Shown here: positions 1 through 7,514 of the stretch, in pieces
Numbering within the stretch: the first letter of the stretch is position 1
How the letters are laid out: every line of letters starts with the position of its first letter
Assembly: GCF_014640635.1 (NCBI RefSeq)
Contig: NZ_BMHI01000001.1
Span: 62,001 to 126,000 of the forward strand
DNA: 64,000 nt
Direction: 5' to 3'
Source of the DNA: Flexivirga endophytica
GTDB taxonomy: Bacteria > Actinomycetota > Actinomycetes > Actinomycetales > Dermatophilaceae
Translations under genes and position numbers: made by a program
Notes under the pieces: generated by a model
Database searches by the model: none
What the model saw: the letters and a program-made list of their open reading frames with translations, nothing else
Told to the model about the DNA's origin: nothing

Positions 1-1239
1 CTGGCGCTGCTCGCAACCGCGGCTCAGTCGACCCGGTTGGCTGGCTCGGGCGCGAGTGTTTCTCTCACCTCCATCCTGCTCGGAGCCGCGATACCTCTTA
101 CGGGCCCGGTAGGTGCCGCGATCGTTGGATGTGTTTCTGGCGTCGACCCGCTCCGCAGGCGTCCGATTGTCGTTCGTACTTTCAACGTTTCGATGAACGG
201 CCTCGTCGGCGTCGTCGGTGGTCTCCTCTACCTCGTGGTCGGCGGTCGAATCCGAGTCGCGAACGGGACGTCGCCGCTGCTGATCGTTGGTACTCAACTG
301 CTCCCGTTGGCCTTGGCGACAATCGTTATGTTGCTGGTGAACGCGATGTGCGTTGGCACGATGATCTCGATCAACGGTGGCACGCCGATGCTGATGACCG
401 TGCGCAGGCTGGTCGGACAGGTGGGACGTACCTACCTGGGTTATGGCGTCGTGGGCTTCCTCTTCGCCGTGTTGTGGGACCCCGTCGGCCTCGGGCTCGC
501 AACGGTATTGGTGATGGTTGCGCCGCTCGCCCTCGCTCAGTGGTCCTACGCACAGCAGCACGCTGAATCGCTCGCTCATGAACGAACCGTTTCCGGCTTG
601 GTCGCGGCGAGCGAAGCGCGGGATCCGATCATGCGCGGCCGCAACGAAAGAGTAGCTCGGGTCAGCGAACTCATCGGCAATGAGTTGCGGCTCTCCCCGG
701 GCCAGGCGGATGCTCTGCACTTCGCCGCGTTGCTGCACGACGTCGGCATGGTCGCGCCGGTGGAACGACGGCACCCAGGATCCGATCCACGGCAGGACGA
801 TCTGGACCGCATCCGGGGCCACCCGACCCGAGGCGTCGAGATGCTGCGGTCCATCGAGTTCCTCGGCGACTCGATCACCGCGATCCTCCATCACCACGAA
901 CGCTGGGACGGTCGGGGCTACCCCGACGGGTTGGCCGGCAAGAACATCCCGCAATTGGCGCGCATTCTCGCCGTCGCCGACACGTTCTGTGCGCTCACCC
1001 CCAGGATCGGCGTGGACGAGACGATCCAGGTGCTTCGAGCGCGGGCCGGCCGGCAGTTCGACCCGGACTGCGTCGAAGCACTGGCCACGGTCGCAGACAC
1101 GGCCCACGGGATCGCCGCGGTCAGCGATATCTCGGACAACGTCGGCGGTGCAGACCCCGTGGTCGACGAGACACAGTGGCTCGATCACGACCTCCCGGCG
1201 GTGTCCGACATGCTGGCGGGCGAGCGGGCCCAGCAATGA
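1..1239 (+). CDS. HD-GYP domain membrane protein (5' truncated by window edge)
   Basis: The frame is open from base 1, so the true start lies upstream. The N-terminal half is hydrophobic with several membrane segments (about bases 60-560). The C-terminal half is a cytoplasmic HD-GYP domain: the His-Asp pair is encoded at 736-741, followed by an HHERWDGRGYPDG block with Gly-Tyr-Pro at 916-924. HD-GYP proteins are metal-dependent phosphodiesterases, usually acting on cyclic-di-GMP; the full signature suggests an active enzyme. The stop overlaps the start of the next gene (ATGA at 1236-1239), so the two are translationally coupled. The sensed signal cannot be told from the sequence. Confidence 0.85.
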   Translation: MALLATAAQSTRLAGSGASVSLTSILLGAAIPLTGPVGAAIVGCVSGVDPLRRRPIVVRTFNVSMNGLVGVVGGLLYLVVGGRIRVANGTSPLLIVGTQLLPLALATIVMLLVNAMCVGTMISINGGTPMLMTVRRLVGQVGRTYLGYGVVGFLFAVLWDPVGLGLATVLVMVAPLALAQWSYAQQHAESLAHERTVSGLVAASEARDPIMRGRNERVARVSELIGNELRLSPGQADALHFAALLHDVGMVAPVERRHPGSDPRQDDLDRIRGHPTRGVEMLRSIEFLGDSITAILHHHERWDGRGYPDGLAGKNIPQLARILAVADTFCALTPRIGVDETIQVLRARAGRQFDPDCVEALATVADTAHGIAAVSDISDNVGGADPVVDETQWLDHDLPAVSDMLAGERAQQ

Positions 1240-2534
1240 GACGCACAGTGGCCGGTTTCCGGACGCCGGCGGTCCTCTGGTCCATCGTGCTCATAGTGGT
1301 CTGCCTGGGCGCGGCTTTCCTGCAAGCGAACATCTCCGGTGACTCGACCCTGTTGGTGATGGGTTGCTTCGTGGTAGCGCTGGCCTGCGCGTCCTTGCTG
1401 CACCTGTCGCTCTTCGGTGGTCGGGTGAGCACTCCGGTGGCGACGGCGGTGGCGCTGAGCCTCGCGTTCGCCGGCCCCCAGCCGTTCGACGCGGCCGGGC
1501 GAGTGCCGGACTCGACGTTGGAGGTGCTCGCCGCAGCGGTGATCGGCCGGGCGCTCGGCGGTCTGCTGAGCTGGCGCTTCCTCGGCATACGCCCGACACC
1601 CGCGGCCAGGATCGGGCCGTTCATCGCGATCACCATCGCCTCGGTGCTCTACCGCGACGTGCCGTTCTTCTCCGGTGTCTCCGCCATCGACATGTATGGC
1701 GAATGGGGTTCACACCGTTGGCGATCCGCGGTCGCGATGGCCGTTGCCGGAGTGGTCGCGGGTGCCGTGATGCTGGTCGCTTCGGTCTACCTGCACCGCG
1801 GCGGGCGTTCGTTCCGGTCGGAGTTCGCCGAGGTGGCCCGCATCCAGTCCGCGTTGAACGCAGCCGTCATCTCGACGTCGATCGCGATCGCGCTGGGCAT
1901 GTCGGCGCTCGGCGTGCTCGCCATACCGCTGATGTCGGCACCGTTGGTGCTGTTGCGTTTTGCGCTGCAACAGCAGGCATCGGTCATCGACACACGGCGG
2001 CAGACGATCGCCGCCCTGTCGCAGCTGACCGACATCGCCGGCTACACGCCCGGCGGCCACTCCGCGCGTGTCGCGGCACTCGCGCGGCGGATCGGTACGG
2101 AACTGCACATGACCGATCGCGAACTCGACGAACTCGAGGACGCCGCGCGCCTGCACGACATCGGGCAGGTGTCGCTCGCCGCGCCGATCCCGGGAGGCGC
2201 GACGATCGACGTGGCACCGGCCGACCAGCGGGGGATCGCCGACGAGGGCGCCCGGATCGTGCGTCGCACCGAAGTGCTCGACGGCGTCGCGGACATCATC
2301 GCGGCGCAGGTGGTGCAGTTCCGAGAGGTGCAGGAGTATGGCGAGAGCGTGCCGATGAGCGCCCGAATCATCAAGGTCTGCAATGCTTTCGAAGACCTGA
2401 CCAGAGGCGACAGTGCCCTGCGGGACGCGGCGATCGAGCGCCTGACCCTCGGCATCGGCTACGAGTACGACCCGACCGTGCTGGACCTGCTGAGCAAGGT
2501 CACCACGCAGCACCACGAGCACCGCGCGCACTGA
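1236..2534 (+). CDS. HD-domain membrane protein, degenerate HD-GYP paralogue
   Basis: 432 residues, starting at the ATG that overlaps the upstream stop. It has the same architecture as its neighbour: hydrophobic N-terminal segments (an LWSIVLIVVCLGAAF-type helix first) and a C-terminal HD domain containing LHDIGQ (His-Asp at 2154-2159). The HHE...GYP signature of the upstream protein is missing; the equivalent place reads AAQVVQFREVQEYGESVP. It therefore looks like a tandem duplicate whose domain may bind ligand or partner rather than hydrolyse cyclic-di-GMP. A strong inverted repeat follows at 2578-2611. Confidence 0.8.
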   Translation: MRRTVAGFRTPAVLWSIVLIVVCLGAAFLQANISGDSTLLVMGCFVVALACASLLHLSLFGGRVSTPVATAVALSLAFAGPQPFDAAGRVPDSTLEVLAAAVIGRALGGLLSWRFLGIRPTPAARIGPFIAITIASVLYRDVPFFSGVSAIDMYGEWGSHRWRSAVAMAVAGVVAGAVMLVASVYLHRGGRSFRSEFAEVARIQSALNAAVISTSIAIALGMSALGVLAIPLMSAPLVLLRFALQQQASVIDTRRQTIAALSQLTDIAGYTPGGHSARVAALARRIGTELHMTDRELDELEDAARLHDIGQVSLAAPIPGGATIDVAPADQRGIADEGARIVRRTEVLDGVADIIAAQVVQFREVQEYGESVPMSARIIKVCNAFEDLTRGDSALRDAAIERLTLGIGYEYDPTVLDLLSKVTTQHHEHRAH

Positions 2535-2577
2535 GACACACCAGCGGAGCCCCCGGAGAGGACCCTGGGATGCACAC

Positions 2578-2611
2578 AGCGCGGGCGGATCGCTGACGAT
2601 CCACCCGCGCT
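2578..2611. terminator. Bidirectional hairpin between convergent genes
   Basis: A 15-bp stem with one mismatch (AGCGCGGGCGGATCG paired with CGATCCACCCGCGCT) and loop CTGA, lying between the stops of the HD gene and the convergent symporter gene. There is no strong T tract on either side. It probably serves both transcripts. Confidence 0.7.
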
Positions 2612-2632
2612 GCCTCGTGTCGGCTGCTCCGA

Positions 2633-4327
2633 TCAGGCAGGTTTGGGAGCCTCCTCACCGGTGGCCAGATCGGTCGGGTCGTAGTCCTGCTCGATCCGTG
2701 GGTCGTTCTCTTCGACGAAGTAGTCCGCGACAGCGGTCTCGTCCCGCCCGGCGGGCACCTTCAGCGCGTTGAAGACGAACGTGAGCACGACCGCGATGAT
2801 GACATTGATGATGACCGCGGTGAACGCGATGTAGCCGAGCTCGCCGATGACCGGGATGTTCGACAGCGATCCGCCGAAGTGCTTGGTGGCGGGACTGGCG
2901 ACGTCATACGCACGCCAGGTGCCGTAGACCATCGCGACGGCCCAACCGGCCAGGAGCGCGTAGCGGTGCATCCACCGGGTGTAGAGGCCGATCACAATCG
3001 CCGGGAAGGTCTGCAGGATCCAGATGCCACCGAGCAACTGCAGGTTGATGGCGTTCTGCTTGTCCATGGCCAGCACGAAGACGAGCGCGAAGACCTTCAC
3101 GACCAACGAGGTCAGCTTGGAGACCTTGGCCTCCTGCTTGACAGTGGCGTTCGGTCGCAACCACTCCTTGTAGATGTTGCGTGTGAACGTGTTGGCCGCG
3201 GCGATCGACATGATCGCTGCCGGCACCAGAGCTCCGATCGCGATGGCCGCGAACGCGACTCCTGCGAACCAGCTCGGGAACTGGTCCTCGAACAGCTGCG
3301 GCACCACCAGTTGCGCGTTGGGCTTGCCGTTGAGGCCGATCGGTTTGGTCCCGGCCGCGATGGCCACCCAGCCGAGCAGCGCGAGCAACCCGAGCACGAA
3401 GGAGTATGCCGGCAGGATCGAGGCATTCTTGCGGATCGTGTTGCGGCTCTTGGACGACAGCACCGCGGTGATCGAGTGCGGGTACATGAACAGCGCCATC
3501 GCGGATCCGAATGCCAGTGTCACGTATGCCCATTGAGCCTTCGGGCCGACGGTGTCGGTGAATTTCGCAGCCTTGCCGGCTGGTGACTCGGATTTGGCGT
3601 GCACGGCGTCGAAGATGTGGCTCCAGCCGCCGATCTTCGACGGCAGATAGATCACGGCGACGATGATCACCAGGTAGATCAGGATGTCCTTGACGAATGC
3701 GATGATTGCAGGCGCACGCAGACCGCTGGTGTAGGTGTACGCCGCGAGAATGACGAACGCCACGAAGAGCGGCGCGTCGTTCGCGAGCCAGTTGCCCTTG
3801 CCACCGACACCGGCGACTTCGAGGACGGCCTGAATACCCACCAACTGCAACGCGATGTAGGGCAGCGTCGCGACGAACCCGGTGATCGAGATCGCCAGCG
3901 ACAGCTCGCGTGAGCCGTAACGGCCGCGGACGAAGTCGCCGGCGGTGACGTAGCCGTGCCGGTGACTGACCGACCACAGGCGCGACATGAAGAAGAAGAT
4001 GATCGGGTAGAGGACGATCGTGTAGGGCACCGCGAAGAAGCCGCTGACGGCACCTGCGCCGAACATCGCCGCCGGGACGGCGACGAAGGTGTATGCCGTG
4101 TAGAGGTCACCGCCGAGCAGGAACCAGGTGATCCAGGTGCCGAAGTTACGGCCGCCGAGGCCCCACTCGTCGAGGGACTCCAGGTTGTTCCCACGACGCC
4201 ACCGGGAGGCCATGAAGCCCATGACGGTGACGAGCAGGAAGAGCAGGACCAGGACGATCGTTGCCGGGACGTTGAGGCCGCCGCCCGGGTGTGACGGATC
4301 CGCTGCAGCGGGAAGGAAGTTCGTCAT
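2633..4327 (-). CDS. Sodium:solute symporter, MctP-like monocarboxylate permease
   Basis: 564 residues with about 13 hydrophobic segments and the solute:sodium symporter fold. The N-terminal region (first membrane helix followed by GRNFGTWITWFLLGGDLYTA) and the YVTAGDFVRGRYGS stretch are typical of the family. Members with a small DUF3311 partner, as here, usually import acetate, pyruvate or lactate; MctP is the closest named type. The ATG overlaps the stop of the upstream DUF3311 gene by 4 bp. The tail is acidic and hydrophilic. The substrate is inferred from family and context only. Confidence 0.85.
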   Translation of the reverse strand: MTNFLPAAADPSHPGGGLNVPATIVLVLLFLLVTVMGFMASRWRRGNNLESLDEWGLGGRNFGTWITWFLLGGDLYTAYTFVAVPAAMFGAGAVSGFFAVPYTIVLYPIIFFFMSRLWSVSHRHGYVTAGDFVRGRYGSRELSLAISITGFVATLPYIALQLVGIQAVLEVAGVGGKGNWLANDAPLFVAFVILAAYTYTSGLRAPAIIAFVKDILIYLVIIVAVIYLPSKIGGWSHIFDAVHAKSESPAGKAAKFTDTVGPKAQWAYVTLAFGSAMALFMYPHSITAVLSSKSRNTIRKNASILPAYSFVLGLLALLGWVAIAAGTKPIGLNGKPNAQLVVPQLFEDQFPSWFAGVAFAAIAIGALVPAAIMSIAAANTFTRNIYKEWLRPNATVKQEAKVSKLTSLVVKVFALVFVLAMDKQNAINLQLLGGIWILQTFPAIVIGLYTRWMHRYALLAGWAVAMVYGTWRAYDVASPATKHFGGSLSNIPVIGELGYIAFTAVIINVIIAVVLTFVFNALKVPAGRDETAVADYFVEENDPRIEQDYDPTDLATGEEAPKPA

Positions 4328-4611
4328 ACGTCACCGTCCTTGGTGCTCGGAGTGTCGGCCGGTTCGAACGGCACAGGAGGACGGGCCTTGGTGACCAGTG
4401 CGTAGGCGACCGACGTGCAGATGACGCAGAAGATGACGAGTGCCATCTGGTACCAGATGAAGAACGGGAAGGCCCCGAGCTTCGGGGTGGTGCGTGAATA
4501 CCAACCGACCGGCACGAGCGCGATCATCGGCAACAGCAGGACGATGCCCGCCAGAACCTGCAGGCGACGGTCCGCAGGCGGGGCTTTGTCCGGGTATTTG
4601 TGTTGAGTCAT
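4324..4611 (-). CDS. DUF3311 small membrane protein, symporter partner
   Basis: 95 residues, taking MTQHKYPDKAPP as the start; the longer upstream reading is basic and unlike the family. Two hydrophobic helices (VLAGIVLLLPMIALVPVGW and FIWYQMALVIFCVICTSVAYAL) are separated by a short loop. DUF3311 proteins are almost always encoded directly before an SSS permease and are thought to be an accessory subunit, as with YhdT-PanF. The 4-bp overlap with the symporter start supports obligate co-translation. Confidence 0.85.
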   Translation of the reverse strand: MTQHKYPDKAPPADRRLQVLAGIVLLLPMIALVPVGWYSRTTPKLGAFPFFIWYQMALVIFCVICTSVAYALVTKARPPVPFEPADTPSTKDGDV

Positions 4612-4747
4612 GGGGCGGTGCAACCTCTCGGAGTGAGTTGCTAACCGGAAAAAGCTACCGCCGGGACACGTGTTGCGGGTGAGATTCACACGATCCGAGA
4701 CCGTATGTCAGGCGTACTCCCGAGTAGCAGCTGCGGTGTCCGAGCGC

Positions 4748-4910
4748 CAAGCACGCTGGTCGAGTGCCGGAGGAGCGAAGCGGGGGAGGTGTATCGAGAC
4801 CAAGCACGCTGGTCGAGTGCCGGAGGAGCGAAGCGGGGGAGGTGTATCGAGCGCCAAGCACGCTGGTCGAGTGCCGGAGCAGCGAAGCGGGGGAGGTGTA
4901 TCGAGACCAC
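4748..4910. repeat. Three tandem REP-like units (53-54 bp)
   Basis: Three nearly identical units start at 4748, 4801 and 4855. Each runs CAAGCACGCTGGTCGAGTGC ... GGGGGAGGTGTATCGAG. The reverse complement has the GGTCTCGATAC...CTCGACC form common in Micrococcales intergenic regions. The region from 4612 to 4916 holds nothing else except the promoter area of the DUF3311 gene. Confidence 0.9.
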
Positions 4911-4916
4911 CGTGCG

Positions 4917-5216
4917 TCACGATTCAGTCGAACGTCGCCATACGCGCTTCTTCGCGAGGTCAGGAAGCAGGTCAAACCGTCCGGATATCAGCGCCTCTCG
5001 CTTTGCGCGACTCCAGTTCTGGACCTGCTTCTCCAACTCGTACGCAGTCCTGATGCTGTCGGACTCCTGAGCCCACATGAGTTCGACCGGCAGTCGTCGC
5101 CGTGTGTAGGCCGCACCTTCGCCGGCCGCATGCTGGCTGAGGCGACGTTCGAGATCCCGTGTGCTGCCGACGTAGTAGGAGCCATCCCCACACCGCAAAA
5201 TGTATGTCCACGCCAT
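4917..5216 (-). CDS. GIY-YIG nuclease superfamily protein
   Basis: 99 residues starting at MAWTYILRC, a standard start for the UPF0213/GIY-YIG single-domain family. The motif is present as YILRCGDGSYYVGST, followed by a conserved Arg (DLERRLSQH) and a catalytic-type Glu within ELEKQVQNW. Such stand-alone domains are predicted Mg2+-dependent DNA endonucleases; their cellular role is poorly known. The gene sits between two arrays of the same palindromic repeat in opposite orientation (4748-4910 and 5292-5420), reminiscent of a repeat-associated nuclease cassette. Confidence 0.88.
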   Translation of the reverse strand: MAWTYILRCGDGSYYVGSTRDLERRLSQHAAGEGAAYTRRRLPVELMWAQESDSIRTAYELEKQVQNWSRAKREALISGRFDLLPDLAKKRVWRRSTES

Positions 5217-5291
5217 AAGGGAGAGCATCGCCGCGCGTGTGCGGGCGATGCATCCTTATGGCTTCAACCTGTGGACAACTGTCGAGCACTT

Positions 5292-5420
5292 GGTCTCGAT
5301 ACACCTCCCCCGCTTCGCTCCTCCGGCACTCGACCAGCGTGCTTGCACTCCTCCGGCACTCGACCAGCGTGCTTGCGCTCCTCCGGCACTCGACCAGCGT
5401 GCTTGCGCTCCTCCGGCCAC
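5292..5420. repeat. REP-like repeat array in inverted orientation
   Basis: One full unit (GGTCTCGATACACCTCCCCC ... CTCGACCAGCGTGCTTG, 5292-5345) followed by 30-bp partial copies of its 3' half at 5346 and 5376 and a stub at 5406. The sequence is the reverse complement of the 4748-4910 array, so the GIY-YIG gene lies between inverted arrays. Confidence 0.88.
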
Positions 5421-5431
5421 CGCCCGGAGTG

Positions 5432-5752
5432 TCAGTCGATCTTGAACTCGCCGAGCTCGTCCCAGTGGTCGCCGTCCATCTGCACGTTCCGGACGCGCGG
5501 GGTCTCCTGGACGTACTGCGGCAGCTCGCGCTGCGCGGTCTTGAAGTGCTCGGACGTCACGTGGGCCTCGGCTGCGTCATCCTTGAACGCCTCGATCAAC
5601 ACGTATTCGTTCGGGTCCTCGACGTTGCGGGACCAGTCGAAGAAGAGATTGCCGGGCTCGGCGCGGGTCGCGTCGGTGAACGTCTTGGTCAGCTCGATCC
5701 ACCCTTCGGCATACTCGGGCTTCACCTTCCACTTCACGCAGATGAAGATCAT
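5432..5752 (-). CDS. Antibiotic biosynthesis monooxygenase (ABM) / quinol monooxygenase-like protein
   Basis: 106 residues from MIFICVKWKVKPEYAEGW. This is the ferredoxin-like ABM fold: a strand with WxV, an acidic helix, then AEPGNLFFDWSRN and EYVLIEAFKD. Such proteins are dimeric cofactor-free monooxygenases or quinol-oxidising YgiN relatives. It is divergent from an IclR regulator with a 178-bp gap, so regulation by that protein is plausible but unproven. Confidence 0.8.
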   Translation of the reverse strand: MIFICVKWKVKPEYAEGWIELTKTFTDATRAEPGNLFFDWSRNVEDPNEYVLIEAFKDDAAEAHVTSEHFKTAQRELPQYVQETPRVRNVQMDGDHWDELGEFKID

Positions 5753-5930
5753 CTCGGTCTCCTCGCACACTCGAGTTGTATGGCGCACTGCTCCGGGCGG
5801 CGCCGCCGGAAACCCACTCTGACATGCCGCCGCGGTGCAGCGGGAGAGGCGTTCTCACGAGGTGACAACATCCGAGCCGCCGCTCCGGATCGACCGGCGG
5901 GAACGCGGCCCGGCGACGTACAGTCTGAGG

Positions 5931-6716
5931 ATGAGTCTGGTGGACGACGGCGTCCCTACCCGTGGCGGCTCGGTGCGGCGCACGCTGCAGATCCTGGAGC
6001 TGGTCGCAGCCCGTGGCGGCGCCAGTGCGAAGGAGATCTCCGACGCCATCGACCTGCCGTTGCCCACGGTCTACCGGCTCGTGAGGGAGCTGCTCGACTC
6101 CGAATACCTCGTCCACATCCGGACCGAGAAGCGCTTCGAGCTCGGCTACAAGCTGCACCAGCTTGCGCTCAGCCTGCACCAGCAGATCGGTGTCCCACGC
6201 CCCGTCCGCACCGAGATCGTCGCGCTGCACCAGCGCATGGGCGCCGCGGCATACTTCGCGATCCACCGGGGCTCGCAGATCGTCGTGGTGCAGACGGCCG
6301 AATCGCCGGCGGCCCCACGCCTGAAGCCGATCGACTTCGGCTTCCACGAAGCCGCGCACGCCACCGCGCTCGGCAAGATCCTGCTGGCCGATATGGACGA
6401 CGAGCAACGCGAACGCCACCTCGACCCCGAGCCGATGCCCCGCTTCGGCCCGGGCACGCTGATCACACACGGTGAACTCGCCGAGCAGCTGGCGAAGGTT
6501 GCCGACAGCGGGATCGCCTGGGAGATAGAGGAATTCCAACCTGGCGCGTCCTGTTGCGCCGCAGCGGTGCGCAGCGCGTCGGGCAGCATCGTCGGGTCGG
6601 TGGCGGTCTCGGCTCCCAAGGAACGCTTCGCGCAGCGCCGGGCCGTGGTCGAGCACGAATTGCGGTGTACGGCGTCCGCCGTGAGTCGGTACTACCGGTC
6701 CGGTCACACGGGCTGA
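5931..6716 (+). CDS. IclR-family transcriptional regulator
   Basis: 261 residues, starting at the ATG of MSLVDDGVPTRGG; an earlier GTG would add a basic, unconserved tail. The N-terminal winged helix-turn-helix (SVRRTLQILELVAARGGASA ... LPLPTVYRLVRELL, about 11-60) is followed by the effector domain, including the HEAAHATALGKILLAD segment typical of IclR. These proteins sense small carbon metabolites. The divergent ABM gene is the nearest candidate target. Diverged REP-like repeats follow the stop. Confidence 0.9.
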   Translation: MSLVDDGVPTRGGSVRRTLQILELVAARGGASAKEISDAIDLPLPTVYRLVRELLDSEYLVHIRTEKRFELGYKLHQLALSLHQQIGVPRPVRTEIVALHQRMGAAAYFAIHRGSQIVVVQTAESPAAPRLKPIDFGFHEAAHATALGKILLADMDDEQRERHLDPEPMPRFGPGTLITHGELAEQLAKVADSGIAWEIEEFQPGASCCAAAVRSASGSIVGSVAVSAPKERFAQRRAVVEHELRCTASAVSRYYRSGHTG

Positions 6717-6731
6717 GGGGCTGCGCTGGGG

Positions 6732-6852
6732 GGTCTCGATACGCGGCTCGTCCCTCACCGCACCCTTCGATACGTCGCTCGTGCCTCGCGACTACTCAGG
6801 ACGACGCTCGACCCGCGTTGCTCGTGGCTCGTCCCTCGCCGCACTCGACCGG
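6732..6852. repeat. Diverged REP-like repeats
   Basis: Begins GGTCTCGATACGCGGCTCGT and ends CCGCACTCGACC, with an internal CTTCGATACGTCGCTC partial copy. It occupies most of the gap between the IclR gene and the next operon. Confidence 0.75.
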
Positions 6853-6911
6853 CCAAATGCGGGTTATCGCCTTGCGAGAACGACTCTTGGGCGAGTCGGC
6901 CGAGGCTACCT

Positions 6912-6931
6912 ACTGTGAGCCGCATCACAGT
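6912..6931. promoter_or_regulatory. CRP/GlxR-type operator
   Basis: Perfect palindrome ACTGTGA-N6-TCACAGT, containing the canonical TGTGA-N6-TCACA core at 6914-6929. It lies 18 bp before the start codon of the following operon, so it probably overlaps the transcript start or leader. A cAMP-receptor-type regulator (GlxR/CRP) would be the expected binder; none is encoded in the window. Confidence 0.8.
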
Positions 6932-6949
6932 CTCACGCAGGAGGTAGCG

Positions 6950-7447
6950 ATGGCAACGGACTCGGGCATCGACGAAACGTCCGTCGGCGCTGACGACCGC
7001 GCAAATCTGGTGCAGCTACTGCGCACGGCATACCCGCATCCGCGGTTCCCCGACGGTCCGTACGAGCGCACCGCGGACGCGATCCTTGAGCAGATCGGCG
7101 AATCCGTTTGGCACCGCACGCTGCTCACCCGTGGGCTGCGCACTTTGGACGACGCTGCTCATGGTCCCTTCCGCGACCTGGACGACATCGCGGCGAGCGA
7201 GCTGCTGCACGCGATAGCCGACGCCGAGTTCTTCGTCTTCATCCGTGGCGTCGCCGTGCCTCTCCTGTATGGCGACCCCGAGGTGTGGGCGGCACTCGGC
7301 TACGAGGGGGAGTCGTTCTCCAAGGGTGGCTACGTGAACCGCGGATTCGACGACCTCGACTGGCTGCCGGACCCGCGGGTCGAGGAATACGACGGCTCCG
7401 ACGAATTCGTCGAGGTCGCCGATCAGGACCAGCTCAAGAAGGCGTGA
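6950..7447 (+). CDS. Gluconate 2-dehydrogenase subunit 3-like protein
   Basis: 165 residues; the ATG has a strong ribosome site (GGAGG, 5 bp upstream). The C-terminal part (DAEFFVFIRGVAVPLLYGDPEVWAALGY and surrounding residues) resembles the small subunit that accompanies GMC-type gluconate/alcohol dehydrogenases. No Tat or Sec signal peptide is seen, unlike many periplasmic homologues, so the complex may be cytoplasmic. The GMC oxidoreductase gene follows 67 bp downstream. Family assignment is moderate. Confidence 0.65.
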   Translation: MATDSGIDETSVGADDRANLVQLLRTAYPHPRFPDGPYERTADAILEQIGESVWHRTLLTRGLRTLDDAAHGPFRDLDDIAASELLHAIADAEFFVFIRGVAVPLLYGDPEVWAALGYEGESFSKGGYVNRGFDDLDWLPDPRVEEYDGSDEFVEVADQDQLKKA

Positions 7448-7514
7448 ATCATGAGCGAAGCAAACGACAAAGAACACGGCCGAAGGACAGGGTCCGACGG
7501 AGGAGGAGCCTGTC

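Noticed and set aside
4748-5420. Composite transposon or insertion sequence around the GIY-YIG gene
   Set aside because: No transposase or target-site duplication was found; the flanking arrays differ in unit structure.
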